64,000 bases of DNA, from positions 115,642,437 to 115,706,436 of the forward strand of contig NC_134538.1 in NCBI RefSeq assembly GCF_050624435.1, read 5' to 3'. How positions within the stretch are numbered: position 1 is the stretch's first letter; each line of letters starts with the position of its first letter. The position numbers were made by a program, and so were the translations under genes. Source of the DNA: Tenrec ecaudatus (Eukaryota; Chordata; Mammalia; Afrosoricida; Tenrecidae). The notes under the pieces were generated by a model. That model was not told the DNA's origin. It saw only the letters and a program-made list of their open reading frames with translations, and did not search any database. Of the stretch, positions 58,026-64,000 are shown in pieces.

Positions 58026-59379
58026 TCTGTGAATTAAAGATAAATAAAAGAAATTAAAATCTCGGTTCCTCACTCACACTCAACACTTCGCAAATGCTCA
58101 AGGCACATGTTCCAGCACTCTCTCCATCCCTATGGAAAGTTCTATTTCTGTAACCTAGAGGTAGTGACTAAACAAAATAATCACCCCGCAAAATCACCAA
58201 CCCAAACGAATTCTTTGACCTTGGAACTCCCAATTTTGTAGTGTTCTAGATCTTTCCTTTTCCTACGGCAATATATTTGGTTCCAAGAAGGAATCGTTGA
58301 GGGTAAAATAGCAGGAGATTGTTATTGCCGTTGCTAACATGAAAGACTGGGGAGAAGTGGCCCTGCTGCTTCCCCAACTTCACCTTGGTGACAATGACAC
58401 AACTCGCAAAGAGAAAGTTCTAGTCCATGAGAGTCTCAGACTTGGGACATGTTATTTGGTGCAAAAGGGGGTCATGGAGGTGGATTGATGGCCATGCAGG
58501 ACGCAGACACAGCAACGGCTGCGAGCATGGGGCAGGACCGGGTCGGCGTTCCTTCTGGGTCCAAAAGGTTGATACGAGCAGTGACCACACGCACGGCACT
58601 TAAGAACAACACTAAACACATAAACATACCTTTTGTTGCGAATTCTGTAGAAACCTCATTAAAAATAAAGGTAAAAGACATGAGAAAAACGCACCTTTGC
58701 TGAAATCTCCCTACTCTGATACTAACAGACGGTTTCTCAGCAATACACTACAGAGCCACATGACAAGATAGGCTCTTAAGAGGAATCCATTCGTTTTAAT
58801 CAAATGCAAGGATATGGGGCTAGGGAAGTGGTCATCAGCAAATAGTGTTGAGTAGAGAACTCAAAATTCCCTGGTCACCCTTGAAAGGCTGTTCATCTGC
58901 CTGGCTGTAACGAGGGGCTAATTTACAGTGACAGCAGCAGCAGTGTCCTAGCAACGACCTTCAAGCCAAGCCATGCCCAGTCACTCAGCCATCCGAGCAG
59001 CCCTGCCTTTTCATAGTGCTGACCTGCCTTTGTTTACATAGATGAGCAAATGAGGGGAAATAAAATGGGGAGGAGATGGTAGCAGCTCTACTTACCAGGA
59101 TTCACTCCATAATGTAGATTAACAGGAGAAACATGTTTAACAAATAAATCAGATTGTAAAACCTTCAGCTGAAAATCCAAAGCTATAAATCACATAAAAT
59201 CCAAGGCCTGGGGTACAATGTGCTACTCATAAAATTTCAATTTGTGTTAAGTGGATGTTGTTCCTGGTTACACATAAAGACACAAAACCAAAATCTGGTT
59301 TTTCTGTGAGGCATTTTTATATCTGTCCAGCCATTCACCCATCCATGTTCTGCCTGTGGCTTGTGGGAGGAGAAAAAAA
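58026..59379. other. No recognisable element
   Basis: Mixed composition, 84-codon frame at 58449 without domain features. No repeat recognised. Confidence 0.35.
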
Positions 59380-59685
59380 CACTAACCCAAACCCACTGCA
59401 CTGAGTTTATTGCTATTCATAGCGACCAGGTAAGTTTAATCCAGCTGGGTAAGACGGCTGGGCACCCTGTAGGGGAGGGAGTCTATGAGAGGCACAGATG
59501 GCTAACACACATGGCTGCTAACTGTGAAAGCTAGGGGGTCCCGTCCGACCAGAGATACCGCGGAAGAAAGACCTGGTGATGCACTTCTGGGAAATACATA
59601 AACCCTACAGAGCACAGTTCTCCTTTGTCATCTACAGAATTGCACTGGGTAGGAATCAAATTGACAGCAACGGGAAGTAAGTCTA
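59380..59685 (+). mobile_element. AfroSINE pair: short minus fragment then plus copy
   Basis: AACCCAAACCCACTGCACTG at 59386 with ATTGCTATTCATAGCGACCA is a reversed SINE 3' end (to about 59430). From 59475 a plus copy shows a diverged GGCTAACACACATGGCTGCT head and the end GAATCAAATTGACAGCAACG. Confidence 0.6.
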
Positions 59686-60639
59686 TTTGTTGAATAAATC
59701 GTGCTTTTGGAGAACGGAATCTCAATTTGAGGTTATCATTTGACTGTTCATTATTGTATTATTCATCACAATCTAATGGCTACTTAATACAATAATAAAA
59801 CTAAATGGCATTACATACAGACATTAATAAGCTTTTCTTCCCTGCCTGATTTCTTCCCTTGTTTCTGACCTTCTTTCATTCTGAGTATAGCAGTTGTCTT
59901 ACTAGTGGTACAATCAAGAACTAGTCAAACACTTTAACTCAGAACATCTACATTATAACAATATTGGAAAATGGAAGAATAAGAATTTTAAAAAATATTT
60001 TTATGTCGAGGAGACTGGAAGGATGAGGTCTTTCAACTGTCAAAAAGCTCCCCAATTCCATAATTTTTAGATATTCCATTATGAAAGGAAAGGTTATTTT
60101 CTTATGGAAGTTAACAGAAGATTTATCTTTTCTTTAGTTATCCTTTTTTATACTTATATGTGATTTCTAATGTATATAAATTAGGTAACCATGTATTTAA
60201 CTCTCCAAACCAGGAAAATCATGCAGATGAAAATGGCACTATTAATAATTCCATGAGGATTAGATGTATAAACAGGGCTAAGAGTAGGTAAACTGTGATA
60301 TATGCTTACCCCATTTTCTGTCATATAAGGTCATTATCATAAATTGAAATTCACATTTTCCATTTATACATACTGAAAATTTATAACCTAATAATTTAGT
60401 GATAAATATACAATGCCACCAGCCCATTTTGTCTGCATTCATCAAAGACTCTATGTTTACCTCTGAATAAAATGCAAAAGACTATTATTTATGTACCGGG
60501 GCCTGAAGGTTGAACTAGTTATTTATAAGTCAACTTTATTTGCATAATACTTAAGAACTATGACCAGCGGGTTTCAGTTTCAAGTTCTATTCTCCAAGAC
60601 ATGGTCACCAGCGGGCTTCTTGTTGAGGTCCTCATATAT
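59686..60639. other. No recognisable element; AT-rich
   Basis: Very AT-rich, no open frames above 60 codons, no repeat identified. Confidence 0.4.
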
Positions 60640-60815
60640 ATATGGGCTTCAAAAAGATCGTGGAAAATTGAATGAAAAGATAATGGCATATTTCCAAGAA
60701 CTTGAAACCCTCTTCTGTGTGAATGTTTATGGGTATGAGAGAATTTCAAAATGTTAGTAGAAAGATTTCATTATAATCTAATTCAATTTTCCGTGAACTT
60801 TTTGAAGCCCTCTTA
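60640..60815. mobile_element. Mariner-like inverted-repeat element
   Basis: GGGCTTCAAAAAGATCGTGG at 60643 is mirrored by CCGTGAACTTTTTGAAGCCC at 60791-60810; the inverted match extends about 30 bp inward with few mismatches. An end of the type CTTCAAAAAGTTC is common to non-autonomous mariner elements of mammals. No transposase. Outer borders are TA-rich, so the TA duplication is not certain. Confidence 0.6.
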
Positions 60816-60819
60816 TATG

Positions 60820-60880
60820 TGCGTGTGTATATCTGTGTGTGTATGTGTGTGTGTGTACAATATATGTGTGTGCACATATA
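60820..60880. repeat. GT-rich imperfect microsatellite
   Basis: GTGCGTGTGTATATCTGTGT followed by further GT runs to about 60874. Imperfect and interrupted. Confidence 0.85.
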
Positions 60881-61250
60881 TTTAGCAAATTAGACCCAGA
60901 GGAGACTATGAAAATATAATTTCTTTGGAACATTCGTTTTTCCAATATTTGACCATTCTCGATATTGAAGACATAGAGTATGGATGGTGATGACATGTTT
61001 CAGATTTTTCAAAATGCATCATACGACATAATGGACATAGTGGTGAGTACTCCCCGTGTCTGTCAGTGTATTGTCAGCATAGCTTGAGGGTTACTGTAAT
61101 GTACGAGGACATGCCATCAGTATTTACAGATCAGAAAGTGGACAGATCTCAACAGAGCATACTTACTAAGAACAAACTAGACATAAGGAAGAAAAGATCT
61201 AATTCTGAGGAATTAGCCACTGAAAATCTTATGAAATAGCAAAGGAGCAT

Positions 61251-61369
61251 TACCGTATACACTCATGAATAAGCTGAGTTTTTTCAGCATATTTTTCAAT
61301 GCAGTTTTGTGGTAAAATTAGCTGCCTTGGCTGATATTCAGGCCAACTTATACTTGAGAATATATGGTA
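61251..61369. mobile_element. Small palindromic DNA element (119 bp)
   Basis: Left end TACCGTATACACTCATGAAT and right end, read in reverse complement, TACCATATATTCTCAAGTAT are inverted repeats with about 15 of 20 positions identical, and the similarity continues through AAGCTGAG/AAGTTGGC. The ends could include a TA duplication. It matches a known mammal/reptile motif (tatactcgagtataagccga), whose family name I cannot give. Non-coding. Confidence 0.6.
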
Positions 61370-61559
61370 TTTGGTATAGTGCTGGAAGATTTGCCCCTCA
61401 ATTTAGAAGGCATTCAAAACAGGACCGTGGAAGGGCTGCCTCTGCACAGTGTTGTCTACTGACATTTAACTTTCATGGAGGGTGCCTAGATGTCAGGACT
61501 TTTTATTGTTGATGAGGTATGACTCAAAATGAGAAAAAAAATAGCCGTTAACGTTTACT

Positions 61560-61990
61560 AATAAACAGACTGTGGAATGCACAAAGTATGAATCTAGGAA
61601 AACTGGAAGTCATCAAAATAAAATGGACTGCATAAAAACTGATCCTATGGAGCACATAAAAATTGATATCCTAGGTATTGCTGAGATGAAATAGACTAGT
61701 ATTTGGTCATTTTGAATCAGACAATTCTATGCTTTACTAGGCCGAGAATGACAAATTTAAGAGCAATGATGCTGCATTCATTGTCAAAAAATGACATTTC
61801 AAGAACTATCTTATAACACAATGCTATCTGAGCTAGGATGGTATCTATTCACATATAAGAAAATCCAGTGAATATAACGATTATTCACATTTATGTACCA
61901 ACCACTAAAACCAATGAAGAAGAAATTAAAGCATACACCAAATTCTTCAGTAAGAATCTGATCAAATATGCTATCAAAAAGCATTGATAG
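61560..61990 (+). mobile_element. RTE/BovB-type LINE, 5' endonuclease part
   Basis: A short stretch of the APE-type endonuclease: AAATTGATATCCTAGGTATT then GCTGAGATG gives KIDILGIAEM, where the Glu (61683-61685) is the catalytic Mg-binding residue of this fold. It continues through ACATTTATGTACCAACCACT and ends at the AAAAAGCATTGATAG block, where an L1 begins. Stops and frameshifts occur throughout. It is the only RTE copy in the window that shows the N-terminal domain. Confidence 0.75.
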
Positions 61991-61993
61991 ATA

Positions 61994-63250
61994 GGTGAGT
62001 CAAGATGGTGTCCAGGTAGAATCACCTGACCCATGACCCTGCTGTTAGACCAGAAAATTAAGAGGTAAAGAGAGTAATATTGGGAGACAGGTTGCTAAAA
62101 ATAGATTCCGTGTATTAGGGTCTGGTTCAGCCCTCCCCCTCTGATTTTTACCCACAGAACAATTCAAGAACTCACTGAAGTACTCTGAGTTCACTGCATC
62201 TGCCTGAGGGCCACTAATCTCTCACCAGGTCCAGTGGGATAGTGTCCGTCACCCCTTCCTATACCCCAAATCTGAGACCTGCAATGTGCAGTAATTTCCC
62301 CAGGCTGCTGTCTAAAGGTGGTCATAATCCAAGGCTCTAAGGAAATCCTCTGAGAAGTAGCCACAAGACCTCACACCAGAGTTCCCCCTCTGATATCATC
62401 ACCACTCCTGCATTGTTAGGCTTTGCATCTTCCCTACTCAGGCAGGAATGGATTAAATACATTGGCCATCTCCTTCCCCCATCTCCCTAACCCCACGACT
62501 GACAGTGTGGGTAATGATAGAAAATTAGACACTGATTTGCAGCAGTTGAAGAAGACCTGGGATATTTACGCATGACAGAAGGCAGATTTCCCAGAGCACA
62601 GCCTGCATAGCTGTGCAGGAGGGAGCTGGGAGTGACACAGGAGTGCAGCTAGGGGAGAATCCACATTCAGTTGGCCCCACACCCACTCTGCTAATCTGGT
62701 TTCCTTCCCTGAGGCACAGTCCAGCACAGCCCTGATACCAGGCCATCTCACAAGTCCATTATAAAAGAAAGAAAAAAATTGTTTAAATACTTACAATTCC
62801 AGGTTGTGTTTTTTTGTGTAACTTTGAATGTAAGCCTCCAGAAACCAGGTCCTGGTCTATTAGCACAATATTAACATAACAATAAAGGCAGAAATCTAAT
62901 CTATAGCACACAGCCTAGGATTATAATGTACCAATACAGGCAAATTCAGGGACAGAGATTCTTTACAGGACTGAAAATTGTGGCCAGGCAGTCCAGACCA
63001 GGCCCATGTCAATTCTTGAGGTCTGCCCCATCCTGGCCCAGTGGCATTCCTCAGGCCACCTTCCTACTACCTCCCCCCACCAGCCACTGAGTTGCTGCAG
63101 CAACTTGCCTACACAACAGCCCAGCCAATCACCATAGTAGGCCACACGTAGGCCCCTAAACCACTCCTACCAGTCACACAAAGAAAGAGTACAAGGCCCC
63201 CTCATTCTCCTGGGAACATGGCACCCAGTTATTCCAAAATGACACACAGA
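61994..63250 (+). mobile_element. L1 LINE 5' UTR
   Basis: Starts GGTGAGTCAAGATGGTGTCC, the form expected at a full-length L1 5' end (compare gagccaagatggcggc). GC-richer than its flanks, as L1 promoters are. It interrupts the RTE endonuclease at 61990. Antisense frames of 60-73 codons (62525-63145) are not genes. Confidence 0.65.
62001..62010 (+). promoter_or_regulatory. YY1-like site at the L1 5' end
   Basis: CAAGATGGTG sits within 10-15 bp of the L1 start, where L1 5' UTRs carry a YY1 site (CAAGATGGC) that sets the transcription start. The last position differs from the best YY1 core. Confidence 0.5.
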
Positions 63251-64000
63251 TAGCAACATACTTCAACACCCTCAACAAGAAAAACAATATACAACAGTGG
63301 AAGAAGTCCTAAATCTACCAATGCTCTTAAAAGAAACAGACGTTGATCTACAACAAAAATAAATCTTCAGAATGCTATTTGGAGCAATATAGGATATGAG
63401 GGAAGCAATGCTGATTAAGGATGCAATGAGAGAGGGGAGGAAATCCATGCATCAAAGGTAAATACAAGAATGAACGGATGAGGTAACAGAAGCTAACACA
63501 AGATAACAGACCTCACTAACGGACAAGAAGAGGCAGAGAACTGTAGGAACAATCTTGAGAAAATCTCTCAGACTTCAACAAACAGGAAAAACAATTAATC
63601 AAAAAGGTAGAAAAATACCCAAGAATAATGACAGGTGCTATGCAGAGGAACAATACTTGAATAATTGGTCTTCCAGAACAAGAGACAATAAAAAAGTCAA
63701 TAGCTAAATTAGCAAGGAAGTTCCTGGAAGCAAACTTCCCCATCTTAATGAATGAGAACCAGACATTCATAAATGAAGTAAAGAGGACACCATTAGACTA
63801 AACCCCAGAAAGAACTCACCAAGGTACAGAATAGATATATTATCCAACTTCGAGGAAAAAGTGAGAATTTTAAGAGCAGCAAGAGAAAAGAAGGCAGTCA
63901 TATACAATGGTGCTTGGATAAGAATATGCTCAGCCTGATCAGTAGAGACCATTAAGAGGAGGAGAGAGTAGAGTAACATGAAGCTGAAAGAAAAAAACAT
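63251..64000 (+). pseudogene. L1 ORF1 relic, running off the window
   Basis: L1 ORF1 makes the RNA-binding chaperone of the L1 particle. In broken frame the plus strand gives IIGLPEQE at about 63659-63682, the start of the ORF1 RRM domain, and then KFLEANFPILMNENQTF and a diverged C-terminal stretch. AGAGCAGCAAGAGAAAAGAA at 63871-63890 is the conserved end of the basic region. Several stops and a frameshift make it inactive. ORF2 would lie beyond 64000. Confidence 0.75.

Noticed and set aside
1..64000. CRISPR array, operon, phage or other prokaryotic system
   Set aside because: No spaced direct repeats, no compact coding, and the repeats are mammalian; such systems are not expected here.

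Overview
This 64 kb window is nuclear DNA from a placental mammal, and its repeats point to Afrotheria. It carries about two dozen tRNA-type SINEs of the AfroSINE kind, BovB/RTE-type LINE fragments ending in a (CAA)n tail, and L1 3' ends with a long 3' UTR type I associate with Afrotheria. One short hAT element of the SPIN (Space Invaders) type has a perfect 8-bp target duplication at 9361-9568. Within Afrotheria, SPIN is known to me only from tenrecs, so a tenrec such as Echinops is the best guess. That assignment rests on remembered consensus sequences, not on a database search.

I find no intact protein-coding gene, no tRNA or rRNA gene and no CRISPR array. Open frames longer than 100 codons occur, but each lies in a transposon fragment, in a low-complexity run or in sequence with no recognisable domain. 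The window reads as an intergenic or intronic repeat bed. The only non-coding RNA relic is a 3'-truncated 7SL RNA retropseudogene (53315-53527).

Layout. 1-8.6 kb: solo-LTR-like copies, an L1 3' end, and two RTE copies of 1.3-1.5 kb, one split by an LTR-like insertion. 8.6-12.8 kb: SPIN element, AfroSINEs, RTE tails, two LTR-like copies. 12.8-15.5 kb: unexplained sequence with the longest open frame, then an L1 3' UTR split by a 477-bp LTR. 15.5-24.6 kb: MIR, RTE fragment, LTR-like copy, a 2.65-kb L1 3' end, and a (GGA)n tract. 24.6-31 kb: AfroSINEs and an L2. 31.3-32.5 kb: minus-strand RTE. 33-48 kb: sparse AfroSINEs, LTR-like copies and two RTE fragments. 48.5-51.2 kb: two L1 3' ends in inverted orientation. 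51.4-53.5 kb: an AfroSINE split by both an RTE and an LTR-like element, followed by the 7SL copy. 53.9-61.4 kb: a CTCF-type motif, an L2, AfroSINEs and two small inverted-repeat elements. 61.6-64 kb: the 5' endonuclease part of an RTE, interrupted by the 5' UTR and ORF1 start of an L1 that runs off the window.

The elements interact as layers rather than as a pathway. AfroSINEs share 3'-end sequence with the RTE elements and are probably mobilised by them. Younger LTR-like and LINE copies are nested in older ones, which gives a relative chronology. Every RTE reverse-transcriptase region where the YADD active site could be inspected is broken. I see no evidence of a new functional system; the most informative items are the SPIN copy, the doubly interrupted SINE and the tailless 7SL copy.
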